Shown here piece by piece: positions 9,302 to 20,842 of a stretch of 64,000 nt of DNA. The notes under the pieces were generated by a model. It had not been told where the DNA came from, made no database searches, and saw only the letters and a program-made list of their open reading frames with translations. The translations under genes and the position numbers were made by a program. Position 1 is the stretch's first letter. The number at the start of each line of letters is the position of its first letter. Origin of the DNA: Lepidurus packardi (Eukaryota > Arthropoda > Branchiopoda > Notostraca > Triopsidae). The DNA is taken from assembly GCA_023053545.1 (NCBI GenBank), contig JAKZAN010000005.1:2542001-2606000 (forward strand), written 5' to 3'.

Positions 9302-12300
9302 ATGCGTTCCATAACTGCTGCACCTTTCAGTCAAAATTGGCATGGATTTTCAATTACTAGTCGAGGTAAGCAGTGTACTCCCATGTCATTAGTTGCTGTA
9401 GCATACAGTTACATTTGTCAGCCGGAAGCATGGACGAGTGTCGATCTTACTAATGTCTTACAGATTGGTGATGGTATTTATCGACATTATCCGCATGTTC
9501 AGCCATATTTCAGTATCGACGAACTACCTAGTATAGTGGAATTAAGCTCAATTAACATACGTATTCAACTTCACCGTACAACGGATGTTCTATTTGGGAC
9601 CGTTTTGCCCTCCGAACACTTCCCTTCCGCAATGTCTTTGGAATTGGCGATACAATCTGCAATGCATTGTACAGGAATCCTATTCATTACTTGCGGTTAC
9701 TGCTTAGCTATATTCGAACGGAATGGTCTATACTTTCTATTTGATTCTCATAGCAGAGACTCCATCGGAAATGTTGATGTAAATGGCACAGCTGTGCTAA
9801 TAGAATTTACTTTGTCTGAGTTAGTAACATATCTGCGAAGGACATATTGCTCTTCTAGGAATGCTCAATTTGATATTACGCCTTTGCAAGGGAATATATG
9901 GAATGGACACTCCAGTCAGGCACAAGTACTCATTACTACTAGTGGCTTTCAAAATTTAGGTTTACCGCAGTCAGCTTTAGATAACATTCACTTTCCTATT
10001 CTTTCTCACAATCCTACAGTAATGGATCCATCTACAGATCAACAAACTCGCAGTTACGCTATGAACCGAAAGAAAGCGTATAGGGAATCCAAAAGCAATA
10101 TAACCGACTCTATTAATAAACGTACTTATGAAAAGAAGCGAAAGCGCGCAACTAGGGAAAGTAACTCAAAAAGAAGCGAAGTATCGTACTTGCCATTGCA
10201 ACTGCATCACTTGCCAACGGATCTACCTCACTTGCCATCTAATCCTTCCGTCTCTACTTTAAATAATACTTCAGAAGGTGTCACAAACAATCAGAAATGC
10301 AACTCCAACTTGCCATCACAAGTACATCACTTGCCAAGTGAACTACCTCACTTGCCACCTAGTCCTCCCGTCTCTCTTTTAAATAATACTTTAGAAGATC
10401 TCACAAACAGTCAAAAATTGAATTCCCAGATTCAGAAAAAAGTTCAGGAGTTTCATGTGAAAATTCAGACCGGACCGGTGTATGACTGTGAAGTGTGTTT
10501 ACAATGCTTTTACATCCACAGCGTGCAGAGAACTTCAACAAAGCTACGACAATCAGAATTACCACTTTTTACTAAATGCTTAACTGGCCACATTAGTGTG
10601 GACGGCAACCAGTATGTGTGCCGAACCTGCCTTCGCTATTTACGAGAAGGCAAAATTCCTCCATTATCTGTCTATAATGGCTGCAAATTTCCAGACTTAC
10701 CAGTATTTTTACGAAGCATGCATGCTCTAGAATTACGGCTTGTTGCTGCTCGATTACCTTTCATGAAAATATGTCAAGCTCCACGAGGTAATCAGCATAT
10801 TATACGAGGTAATACGGTAAATGTACCTTTCGATATGCCGCACACAGTTACAAGCTTATGTATTCCTCGCTCTCAGAATACCGATAACGTCATCTATGTA
10901 GCTTTAAAGAGAAAACTCAGTTATAAGAATCACGTACTGGTGCAAACAATTCGCCCTTCCGTAGTACTACAAGCTGCTACGTGGTTATGCGCCAATAGCC
11001 CACTATATAAAAAAGAAGGTATTCAGTTGGATAGTAATTACCTTTTGAATTCTGTACAAAATGTACACAATCCAAATATTGATCGACCTTCTGTACATGA
11101 CACTTATTCCTCGAATGATAAGATATTTTCGTCTGATAGAAATCACAACAGCCTCAACAATTCTCAGAATAGTACAGCTCACATTGACGCTACCATTTAT
11201 ACCAATAATAGTAGTCCCAAGCATAATACTGAATTAACCAATTTCCACTATAATACGAAACGTACCAATGTGCACCATAGTACCGAGCATACCAATCTTC
11301 ACCATAATAACGAATGTACCAAAGTCGACGCCAATATGCTTTATCAGGACACAACTGATCATGTGACTACAAAAGATTCTTGGGAAGAGTGTATACCCGA
11401 AGAAGATTACGCTGGCTTATTGGATACAATGGTTGCTAATTATGATTTCTTGACCGACAATGAACGGCATTTATTAATCAATATCGCACCCGGAGAAAAT
11501 CAAATTCCTTTGGGTGTTCTCAGAGACACTTTCTGTGATGAGCTAGCTTTTCCAGGTATATTTGGAGGATTCCCCCGTCCATCAGAACGCGAAGTAAGAG
11601 TTTCATACAGTGATATAATAAAGAGCGAACTGCGGAACAGTAATCCTATTGCTGCTCAAACTCCTGAATACCTATTCTGGGTATTGCGGAAACAACATTT
11701 GATAACACTTGGACAACAATGTCAACTTTCCTTGCGTAAATGTAGAATTTCAAACATGCAAGTAACAAAAAAAAATTTGATGGACAGGCAGTTTGTTAAT
11801 CAACTCTCAAAACTAGATATAGCGTACCCCTTTCTACGTAGAATACGAGGTTCTCCACCTTATTTTCAGCAAATGCAAAAAGACCTCATAGCAATGATAC
11901 GCCAGCTTGGTCCTGCTACATTTTTTCTCAGTTTTTCTGCAGCAGAAACTCGTTGGACACATTTCTTGAAACTTCTCCGCAAAAGGGTAGACGGTATAGA
12001 TACTTCAGATGAGGAAATAAGTAAATTATCGTGGAGTGAAAAATGTCGCCTTATCCAAAAAGAGCCTATCACCTGTGCACGCCAATTTGATTATCAATTC
12101 CACTTGTTCTTCAAACTGTTCTTTCAAAGCGCAGATAGTCCCTTTGGTAATTTGGATGATTACAGTGGTAGAGTAGAATTTCAGCAACGAGGTTCTCCAC
12201 ATGTACACTTGCTTACATGGCATAAACACATCCAGGAGTATACCATTGAAACATCAGACGCTTTCCTGAAAAATGTTGACTCTCACGTTACATGCCGTTT

Positions 12301-15300
12301 ACCATTACCAGATGAAGAAGACTACGAGCTTGTTCGCTTGCAACTTCATCAACACTCCTTTAGTTGTCGAAAAAAAAATAAACCAATGTGCAGATTTGGA
12401 TTTCCAAAACCGCCTTTGCTAAGTAGTACAGTAATGCATCCACTGGATGAAAATATAGATCACGACGAAAAAATGGCGCATGCTGCACGATGGAATCGAA
12501 TCCTTCAGAAACTTTCCGATATGAAACTAGGTAGTGACCAGAACTATCATGATTTTTTAAAAGAACTAGGAATATCTCAAGATCAGTATATTCTAGCTAT
12601 ACGTAGTTCCATAACTACTCCGACTATATACCTAAAGCGAACTCTTCGAGACATCCGTATTAACAATTATAATCTTACATTATTGCGCGCTTGGAGAGCT
12701 AATATGGATATTCAGCCTGTTTTGAATACGTACGCCTGTGCGACTTATATTGCAACTTATGTAACTAAGTCCCAAAGAAACATGAGTGAATTACTGAAGA
12801 ACTGTGTACAAGAGTGTAAACTAGGTAACGTCTCTATTCAAGGACAGGTACGCAAAGCCGGTAATATTTGGTGTAACAAAAGCGAAATATCCGCTCAGGA
12901 AGCTGCTTATCTAGTTCTTCAAATTCCTATCAGATTTTCATCTCGAAGTTTTATCTTTATTGATACGTCGCCACAGGAAGAACGACTAACAGTTACAAAA
13001 AACAAAACAGATTTGGCACAACTGCCTGATGAGTCGGAGGACGTCACGTACGAAAACTTAATATCAAAATATATCAAACGTCATACACAATTAACTCATA
13101 TTTGTTTAGCAGAATTCGCGTCCAAGTATTTTCGTGTAGCACACAGAAATACAGTTGGAAAAAAACCTGTAGCCGATTACTTTTCTGAAGAAAATTTAGA
13201 AGACAGGGAAACTGAAGACGACCATGATATGTTAGAAGCTTCAAATCCTATTTCGATTCCTGCTCGCAAACACAGAAGAATTATTAGATTTGTGCATTTT
13301 GCTAAAGATATGGACAGCGAAAATTTTTGTCGCGAAAAACTACTCTTATATTTTCCATTCAGAAAGGAAGAAGAGCTTCTCGGACATTTTACGACTTATA
13401 AAGAACATTATCTCAATGTCTGTGAACAATTGTATGTACAAATGCGCACATTTGAACCGTACCAAGCAGAAGTAGTGGAAGCTCAGCAAGCTATCGTCGA
13501 GCAAGATCTCAACAGTCACGAAGTTTGGAACAGCATTGACACAGCTACTCAACAACTTAATGCTACGGATCAAATTATTGGCTATCTAGACAATCCAAAC
13601 TTTGATATACTTGATCCAAATACTGCCAATTTACCGTCACAGACAGACATTAGTAATGAACTAGGATTGTATACTCCAGTACCAAACCAGCAAATCACCG
13701 TGCACTACAGAGAAATACCAGACACAGAATTGTATACACTCATGCAATCTTTAAACACTGAACAACGCCGCATTGTGTTAGATACGCTGTACTGTATTAA
13801 AACAGAAAGTGTCACTAATTATAAATATTATAGGTTCATCAGTGGTGGTGCTGGGGTAGGGAAAAGCGTCGTCTTAAAAGCTCTATACCAACTTGCAATC
13901 AAATTTTACCGTCGTATGCCAGGGCGATATTTAGAAACTAAATTAGTACTCATACTAGCCCCCACTGGTAAAGCTGCTTTTCACGTTCATGGAAACACGA
14001 TTCACAGTGCTTTAAAAATAAGTCCTAACAAGCATTACAGTAACGATCATTTGACGTCTGAGAAACTCATCCAGTTAAAGAATGAATACGGCAATATTAA
14101 ACTCATTCTTATTGACGAAATATCAATGGTAGGTCAGAATTTACTAGATGCTCTCAATTTAAGACTACAGGCTATTACAGGATCCAATTCCGTATTCGGT
14201 GGCGTTTCCCTTGTTGCATTTGGTGACCTCTACCAACTACCTCCAGTAATGGATAGTAAACTATTCTCCAACAAATCAGACAACAAGAAGGACTTATCCG
14301 TTTTAGAACCAAATATTTGGTTAGAGAACTTCGTTATGTTTGAATTACATGAAATTATGCGACAAAAAGATAGTCAACAATTTGCTGCAATTCTAAATAG
14401 AGTACGAGAAGGAAAACAATCTCCATCAGACATAGAAATACTTTTAACCAGACGTATCAGCCATCTCCAGTACGAATGTCCACAAACTATTCCGAGGTTA
14501 TTCATTAAAAATAATGACGTTGACTCTTATAACAATTCCGTTTATAATAAGTGTACAAACCATAAATTAGAAATTTCGTCCAAAGACAGAGTCATTCGTA
14601 ATGAAGGAAGGATGAAATTCGATGATATTAAGCAAAAAATAGCTCGTCTCGATTCAGGCAGATCTACTGCTCAATTGCATACCACCTTGCGAGTGGCTTG
14701 TGGATTACCCTACGAACTAACAACCAACATTGACACAGACGATGGCTTGACAAATGGAGCATTCGGTATAGTAAAGTTACTAGCACTAATTGGATTATAC
14801 CCTTCAGGGGTCATTTGGTTATCATTTCAAGATTTGTCTGTTGGAAGCAAATTGCGGGCCAATAAAAAGTATTTGTACAATTCATCAACCGATCCCAATT
14901 GGGTCCCTATTTTACCTCTAACAAAATCATTTATGGTGTCTAAAACAGTTGAAGTTCATCGTACCCAGTTCCCCTTACAACCGGCTTCAGCCAAAACTAT
15001 TCATAGAGCTCAAGGAGATACAATGGAATCTGCTGTAGTCAATTTAAACACTAAAAACTCCATGCCGGGTATGCACTATGTCGCTTTAAGTCGAGTACGA
15101 AATATAGAAGGTCTATACATTCATGATTTAGCACCTACTAAAATATGTGCATCTCCAAAAGTTCACACTGAAATGCAGCGTCTAAGAGCAAAAACGTTCC
15201 CATTTCAGACACAAAGCTTACAACATGTTCCAGGGTTCAAAGTTCAATACCTAAATATACAGTCTTTGAGCTCCCATATTAATGACGCTCGTCATGATAT

Positions 15301-15889
15301 CGATTTACTTACAGGTGATATTATTATATTTTCCGAAACTCGCATTGACTATTCTTCTCAGGTATTACCTACCATAACATTACCAGACTTTACGGGATAT
15401 TTTAGTCAATCACCCATTTCCCACACTGTGCATGGTTTGGCGGTTTTCTATAAAAATGTATCTCACGCTCAGAATATCACCTTTCGTAACTTCCCAGATA
15501 TAGAAACAGTCACACTCATAACTCATTTCAATGTCCTAATAATCGGGGTTTATATCAGACCAACAGCAAAAGCACATAGTGTAATAACTGCATTCGAATC
15601 CATTTTCGAACAATACCACACTATCCAAAATATCGTAATACTAGGTGATTTTAATATAGACTGGCTACTACATACTTCGTATAACAACGCAGTTATCAAT
15701 TTCTTAACGAATACTCATAATTTCTGTCAGTTGACTTCCATTCCAACATCCAATGGAAATACTACTATTGACCACATTTACATTAATCGTAATTACCTTC
15801 ATAATAATGCTTTCACACACGGAGTGTCTGAAACCTACTATACTTATCACAAGGCTATATGGTTAGCATTTCAGGGTACCCTTTCCTAA
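9302..15889 (+). CDS. Helitron Rep/helicase/endonuclease polyprotein
   Basis: An uninterrupted frame of 2195 residues from the ATG at 9302. It encodes the rolling-circle transposition protein of a Helitron2/Helentron-type element. In order, it shows an N-terminal papain-like region similar to herpesvirus tegument (C76) peptidases (GKQCTPMSLVA near 25, FDSHSRD near 150); a Cys-rich region (CEVCLQCF, CRTCLRYL, about 395-445); the Helitron Rep domain with HUH motif HVHLL (about 965) and two tyrosines in YIATYVTK (about 1150); and a PIF1-type helicase with Walker A GGAGVGKS (about 1515), LIDEISMVG and HRAQGDT. A C-terminal endonuclease/exonuclease/phosphatase domain from about 1977 contains FSETRID, GDFNIDW and a late DHIY motif. 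No stops or frameshifts are seen, so the copy is young or still functional. Confidence 0.85.
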   Translation: MRSITAAPFSQNWHGFSITSRGKQCTPMSLVAVAYSYICQPEAWTSVDLTNVLQIGDGIYRHYPHVQPYFSIDELPSIVELSSINIRIQLHRTTDVLFGTVLPSEHFPSAMSLELAIQSAMHCTGILFITCGYCLAIFERNGLYFLFDSHSRDSIGNVDVNGTAVLIEFTLSELVTYLRRTYCSSRNAQFDITPLQGNIWNGHSSQAQVLITTSGFQNLGLPQSALDNIHFPILSHNPTVMDPSTDQQTRSYAMNRKKAYRESKSNITDSINKRTYEKKRKRATRESNSKRSEVSYLPLQLHHLPTDLPHLPSNPSVSTLNNTSEGVTNNQKCNSNLPSQVHHLPSELPHLPPSPPVSLLNNTLEDLTNSQKLNSQIQKKVQEFHVKIQTGPVYDCEVCLQCFYIHSVQRTSTKLRQSELPLFTKCLTGHISVDGNQYVCRTCLRYLREGKIPPLSVYNGCKFPDLPVFLRSMHALELRLVAARLPFMKICQAPRGNQHIIRGNTVNVPFDMPHTVTSLCIPRSQNTDNVIYVALKRKLSYKNHVLVQTIRPSVVLQAATWLCANSPLYKKEGIQLDSNYLLNSVQNVHNPNIDRPSVHDTYSSNDKIFSSDRNHNSLNNSQNSTAHIDATIYTNNSSPKHNTELTNFHYNTKRTNVHHSTEHTNLHHNNECTKVDANMLYQDTTDHVTTKDSWEECIPEEDYAGLLDTMVANYDFLTDNERHLLINIAPGENQIPLGVLRDTFCDELAFPGIFGGFPRPSEREVRVSYSDIIKSELRNSNPIAAQTPEYLFWVLRKQHLITLGQQCQLSLRKCRISNMQVTKKNLMDRQFVNQLSKLDIAYPFLRRIRGSPPYFQQMQKDLIAMIRQLGPATFFLSFSAAETRWTHFLKLLRKRVDGIDTSDEEISKLSWSEKCRLIQKEPITCARQFDYQFHLFFKLFFQSADSPFGNLDDYSGRVEFQQRGSPHVHLLTWHKHIQEYTIETSDAFLKNVDSHVTCRLPLPDEEDYELVRLQLHQHSFSCRKKNKPMCRFGFPKPPLLSSTVMHPLDENIDHDEKMAHAARWNRILQKLSDMKLGSDQNYHDFLKELGISQDQYILAIRSSITTPTIYLKRTLRDIRINNYNLTLLRAWRANMDIQPVLNTYACATYIATYVTKSQRNMSELLKNCVQECKLGNVSIQGQVRKAGNIWCNKSEISAQEAAYLVLQIPIRFSSRSFIFIDTSPQEERLTVTKNKTDLAQLPDESEDVTYENLISKYIKRHTQLTHICLAEFASKYFRVAHRNTVGKKPVADYFSEENLEDRETEDDHDMLEASNPISIPARKHRRIIRFVHFAKDMDSENFCREKLLLYFPFRKEEELLGHFTTYKEHYLNVCEQLYVQMRTFEPYQAEVVEAQQAIVEQDLNSHEVWNSIDTATQQLNATDQIIGYLDNPNFDILDPNTANLPSQTDISNELGLYTPVPNQQITVHYREIPDTELYTLMQSLNTEQRRIVLDTLYCIKTESVTNYKYYRFISGGAGVGKSVVLKALYQLAIKFYRRMPGRYLETKLVLILAPTGKAAFHVHGNTIHSALKISPNKHYSNDHLTSEKLIQLKNEYGNIKLILIDEISMVGQNLLDALNLRLQAITGSNSVFGGVSLVAFGDLYQLPPVMDSKLFSNKSDNKKDLSVLEPNIWLENFVMFELHEIMRQKDSQQFAAILNRVREGKQSPSDIEILLTRRISHLQYECPQTIPRLFIKNNDVDSYNNSVYNKCTNHKLEISSKDRVIRNEGRMKFDDIKQKIARLDSGRSTAQLHTTLRVACGLPYELTTNIDTDDGLTNGAFGIVKLLALIGLYPSGVIWLSFQDLSVGSKLRANKKYLYNSSTDPNWVPILPLTKSFMVSKTVEVHRTQFPLQPASAKTIHRAQGDTMESAVVNLNTKNSMPGMHYVALSRVRNIEGLYIHDLAPTKICASPKVHTEMQRLRAKTFPFQTQSLQHVPGFKVQYLNIQSLSSHINDARHDIDLLTGDIIIFSETRIDYSSQVLPTITLPDFTGYFSQSPISHTVHGLAVFYKNVSHAQNITFRNFPDIETVTLITHFNVLIIGVYIRPTAKAHSVITAFESIFEQYHTIQNIVILGDFNIDWLLHTSYNNAVINFLTNTHNFCQLTSIPTSNGNTTIDHIYINRNYLHNNAFTHGVSETYYTYHKAIWLAFQGTLS

Positions 15890-17316
15890 TGCCATCCAGT
15901 CTGAATCGAATCAACACCATCAACTGTTGCGCTCCAAGACGATAAACATCAATCAACACACGTACGAAAACTTGTATACAGCTGTTCATTTTATTTACTC
16001 GAATCTGCAAATAGTTTCACGGCACGAACATCAAGACCATTGCAGAAGAACGACGCCACTCCTCTCTATTCCTGCCTTACCTTCACTAAACGTCGTTACA
16101 ATTTCCGTTCGCTGAACAATTACTACATTCTGCGCTCATGCTAACGTATCATTACCAATAAGTCTGTGCTACTAAAGATCCCATTCGGTAGGATACCTTT
16201 TTCTATGTTCAACTTATTAAACATATTTAAACTTAGGTGTTTCCCGCTTTTACGTCGACAAAAACGACGACATTCTCAACACAACAACAACAATCATCAG
16301 TTCCACAAGGAGCCCTAAAAACATCTACCAGAAGCTTGACAACATCTCCTGAATTTTGTCCAATATACTGTAGACGCAATCCTACACGACGACCGTTACC
16401 ACGGCTCGGAGTGCTGCCCTTTCACTCCAACACGTAATGCAAACCGCGTTACTGCCCAAATTCACATTCTTCTTGGACACACCCAGTGTCTCCAACCTAT
16501 TATACTTAGCACAAAAGTATATGCTTACTACTCAAACCTACCTAACGTACCTATACCCAGTTCATTCTTAACATGCACACATTAACTCCAAGTGCTCCAC
16601 AACCTCACGGTCACCTGCAACTTTGCCTCGTTACACATGGCATCTCCTAATGACGTCTACTTACCACCGAATCGTTACCATAGACTTCTACAATCCAAAA
16701 CGGAATACAACATACAATACACACACGAAAAGCTGCATACAGTACACTATGGATTTACTACAAGCCCCACTCCACAACATTCCACAAATATTTTCTCCGA
16801 AGGAAGACACGATTGGATACACTATGCCCATGCAAGTCAGAGACGTTATTATTATTTATTGCATTTCAATAAGGTCAACGCCTCTTCAAAACTGACATAT
16901 TCAAACTTCGCTGCTTCCCAATTTACGTCATTACAAATCCACCACTCTTCAACGGAACAACAACAAGAATCTTTAGTCGCAAAATTCGACCAATGGAAAA
17001 TCTCCACGAAAGTCCCAAACATCTCTACGGTTCTCTTTCATATATTAGAGACGCAATCCTACACGTTCATCTTTCCCATGAGTCCCAGCCCCAACTATTT
17101 CAACTTCTTATTTCAAACAAGTCAACTCACATATCCACAAACGCTTCGGAATCCCGCAATAGGCTCCAAAACAACATTTTCTATCCTGCAACTCTCACTG
17201 TCCAAACTGTTATCACAATTTCAAAATACTTCAGTCTTTCTAAACAGTTCAATGATATGAAATACAATCCAATTAAAATCCGATACAGAAAAACAGTAAT
17301 AACTCCTCTATAATAT
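15890..17316. other. No gene seen; Helitron 3' region or spacer
   Basis: Sequence rich in short A/C and T/C words, with open frames at 16592-17260 whose composition (Ser, Thr, Gln, His-rich) looks accidental. The Helitron 3' end, which should be a short hairpin near CTAG or similar, was not located. Confidence 0.4.
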
Positions 17317-20300
17317 CTACACCAACCTAATCCAACCTAATCCTCCCGACGCCAACCCTTTCCGGTGTTTCCGCGCCGGCTTGTTTTGTCTATTGGCCTG
17401 GACTTTCGTTCTTCGTGAGATAGCGTCTAACACAAACTGGGGCTCGCGAGGATTTTCGCTTCGTTGTAGCCGTGAGTCCGCAAGTTCAGGTAGGAAGCTG
17501 TCGTCAAAGAAGCGTTTCAGTTTGGGAAACATGTCTTTGCTCCAAAAGTCTCTATCCCGTTTGATTCTTTCGACATGCATGTCATTTGGACACCATACAA
17601 CAAAATCACACCACTGTCTACCAGTAACTTCAAGTTGTCCTTGAATTTGGTAGTAGTAGTGGTGGTTCTTGTTGATCCTTAGCTTGCGGTTTTCGCCAGG
17701 CAGTAGTCCAATTGACTGTTTCTTTTCGGAAATAACGAAGTCATAAAGGTTTTCCGCGTTTTTTGCACTGCTTGGGCACTTGATCTCAATCAAGCCATCC
17801 TTTTCGACTACACCATCGGGAGATGCACCCAAGTAGCCGTATTCAGGGTGTACCCATAGCCCGGAAGGTTGGACAGTAACTTTTTTTAAGTTTTCGTACG
17901 CTTTCCTCGCTTCAGGTTCTTTACACTTGCCGTACTCTGTAGCTTCTGAAGTCCAGCTGGACGGGAGCATAATTGCTTTCAAAACATTTTTGCGAGGAGT
18001 AGAATCCCGCAATTTACAAACCTTCCCGAATAACGAGGCAGTTACTCTGTTTCGTCTACCTTCTATCCACTCAGGGCAACTTCCCTGGGCGCGGGTCTTT
18101 TCTTCCAGTGACACAATTTCTTCTGATGTAAGCTGCAGAAGATGACGTATTCGATCTGCTTCTCTTTCAAGAGAATCAGGGTCCAAGTCTGTGTTTCCGT
18201 AATGAAGGTCCAAACCTCCAGAAGGCTCTCCACCCTGAACAACATCAGCAGAAACTGCTGTGTTTTGCCGTTCTTGAGACGATCTAGAATAACGCTCTCT
18301 TCCTGCTCTGGTGCTTGCAAGGTGTTTTAACTCAAATGCGTCAAGCACAGGAGAAGTAACTTTATATTTCTTTAAAATGGGAACATGAAATCCTCTCCCA
18401 TAAAGGAAATTCAACACAGCACCATAGCAGCGGTGCGTGTACGCTCCCCTTTGCGAGCGAAGAATTTGCTTTCCGCCAACAATTTTGGCAACACTAGACA
18501 TGAACCTCTCTGCTGCGTTTGTAGTCACCTCTTCTAACAAATTGTGACTTTTCTTTCTCACGTAATCAAGTGCTGCACAAACTTCACGGTAGAGGTTCGG
18601 ATCTATCTTGCTTATCTTGTTTTGTCCAGCAAACTCACAGCCCTTCTTCCCGGGCAAGGGTTTCTCGCAAGATCGGTGGTCCCCAAGTAAGTAATGCTTC
18701 GGACCATTGTCCAAGGCCTTGCAGAGGTCCTCAGCGGTACCCTTATTTCGCGCATTTCTTTTTATCGCACCTCGGGCAGCACGTGTAAGTTTCGAAATAA
18801 GGGACTTCACGAGTACCCTTCTGTACTTGATGTTTTTGGCCTGAATCAAGTAAAGCTTCTTTGTGTAATTCTTGATTACGTGATTGGCGCATTCGATTTT
18901 TTTGGGAAGCTTCTGACTTCTAGGCGTAGTTGCCAAGATTTTATTGAAAGTCGAAGAATCTCCGTCCCCAATAAAATGAGAAATACGTACCTTATACTTT
19001 TTTTCACATTCTCTTATTCCTTTGCTCAGGATGTCCGCTTCCATAGCTGTGGAGGGACCGTCCCAGTTTTTAAAACATTGATGGGGTGTTGGCGCTTGTT
19101 GTAAACGGGCAGCTCTGGTACAAACCGAACAAAACTTGTTGCGAGTGTCAACGTATAGTACTTTGTTTGTATATGCACCAATTAGCACACCCACGCCAGA
19201 TTTTGCTGTATAGCGGGTTCCGTGACTTCGTTGGGACCATCCACCGTCACCGATAACGGTGATCAGTGGGAACCCTTCGTCATCAACGTCGCCTGCAGCT
19301 ATAGCAGCTTCTATCTCTTCTTCCATCGCTTCACGCGTTGCTTCTTCTACTTCTTTGTGCCAAATTTCACCAACGGAGTGCTCCTTCTTACAAAATGTTT
19401 TTTTAGTCATGCAAGGTACACTAATGACTGAGCAAAGTTCCTCTAAAACATGATGCCCAGCACCCACCGCTACCAATCCCCAAGTCATTAGAGTGTTTAT
19501 GGATAAAAATTTCTTGTTAGGTGGCAAAATTATATCCTCTTCGTCATCAGATGTAGCCATCCTTTTCTTCGGCTTAGTCATTTTTCTGAAGCCTCTCTCT
19601 GAATCAATATACCACTCAGTTTGACATGCATCGCACCGTAGAAATAATGCGGTGAAAAAACCTTTCCTCAATTCTCTGCGAAAAATTAACCTACCTTTGC
19701 ATGATTCGCCATGAGTCAAGAATACTTGTGCTGTAAGCTGGACGACATGCCCTAAGTCAACTATTCTTCTGCCTTTCACCCCACGCAACAACTCAGGTTG
19801 ACTGAAAGCAGCTTCCTCTATATTCAGCTGAACTGCTTCAGTTTCCGCCTGGTCAAAACTTGCAGAAGTAATTTCGTCAGATAATAAATCTTCATCATTA
19901 CTTCGTTCAGCCACAGGGCTACTTTGTTCAGTAATGGCGTTCGCCTAGGATAATGGAGTTAGCGTTATGAATTTCATGGGATTGACTAGTACTAGTCACT
20001 AAAATCACTCACCTGGCTATACTGTTTTTTCTCATCTACAATTATCCGTTCAAGTTTCACCCCACGCAACAACTCAGGTTGACTGAAAGCACCTTTCTCT
20101 ATATTCAGCTGAACTGCTTCAGTTTCCGCCTGATGGTCAAAACTTGCCGAAGTAATTTCGTCAGATAATAAATCTTCATCATTACTTCGTTCAGCCACAG
20201 GGCTACTTTGTTCAGTAATGCCGTTCGCCTAGGAGAATGGAGTTAGCGTTATGAATTTCAAGGGATTGACTAGTACTCAGTAAGTCACTAATCACTAACC

Positions 20301-20422
20301 TGGTTATACTGTTTTTTCTCCTCTACAATTATCCGTTCAAGTTTTTCACGTTGAATACGGAGGTACTCACGGGGATTTTTTTTCTTCCTCTTGAAATGGC
20401 CCGAATTTCTCTTAGAACCCAT
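17317..20422 (-). CDS. Kolobok-type DDE transposase fused to a YqaJ-type nuclease domain
   Basis: Transposase of the TTAA element. Three exons keep phase 0: 20422-20300, 20228-20013 and 19944-17317 (988 residues in all). Exon 1 starts at an ATG and is Lys/Arg-rich. The DDE domain shows IGDGGWSQRSHGT, then C-x2-C with NWDGPSTAMEADI, then FIGDGDSSTF, then NAAERFMS, giving the likely D, D and E residues. The C-terminal third is a YqaJ/lambda-exonuclease-like domain with GASPDGVV and IEIKCPSS. Exons 2 and 3 begin with near-identical sequence: a tandem duplication of about 285 bases copied the end of exon 1, its intron and the head of exon 2, and kept the frame. A shorter alternative would skip exon 2. 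The main exon has no stops. Confidence 0.8.
19780..20330 (-). repeat. Tandem exon-intron duplication inside the transposase gene
   Basis: Blocks at about 19780-20045 and 20059-20330 are about 95% alike. They include gcaacaactcaggttgactg, the splice acceptor cctag before GCGAAC, and the intron segment with gggattgactagtact. The offset is 284-287 bases. Acceptors and donors survive in both units. Confidence 0.85.
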
Positions 20423-20842
20423 CTCAGAATAAATAGAAAAACCAAGTCACATGCGTTTTCGCGTACTGACGAATAAAGATTGTTTAGGCAAGAGATTCTT
20501 TTGATAAAACCCTTTCCTATATAACGCGTCTGTCCTCGCCTTTGTAGTTTACCCATTCTTTTATTGCCTGACGGGGAGAAAAGACTAGTGAAAGAATAAA
20601 TGGATAAATAGTAATAAAAGGGTCATCGAGTTGACGGTATTTGGCTTGACCTCAGGTTACAAGGGAGAGTCATTTTCTGTAAGTAGCCGAAATAAAGTTA
20701 CCCATTACATTAGCAGGCTACGCGCAGTCTAGCAGTGACTACTTAGCGTCAGTGTTTTTTTAATTATCTTCATTGATTATTGGTACGTAATTTTCATTAT
20801 GTTTAGTTTAGTGAAATTATTTTAGAGTATTTATCAATAGGG
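20423..20842. other. Spacer between divergent genes of the Kolobok element
   Basis: The 420 bases separate the minus-strand transposase start from a plus-strand frame at 20843. They presumably hold both promoters. No TATA box or repeat stands out. Confidence 0.4.

Noticed and set aside
16592-17260. 222-codon plus-strand frame as a gene
   Set aside because: Ser/Thr/Gln/His-rich composition, overlapping frames of similar length and no motif; it lies in simple A/C-rich sequence.
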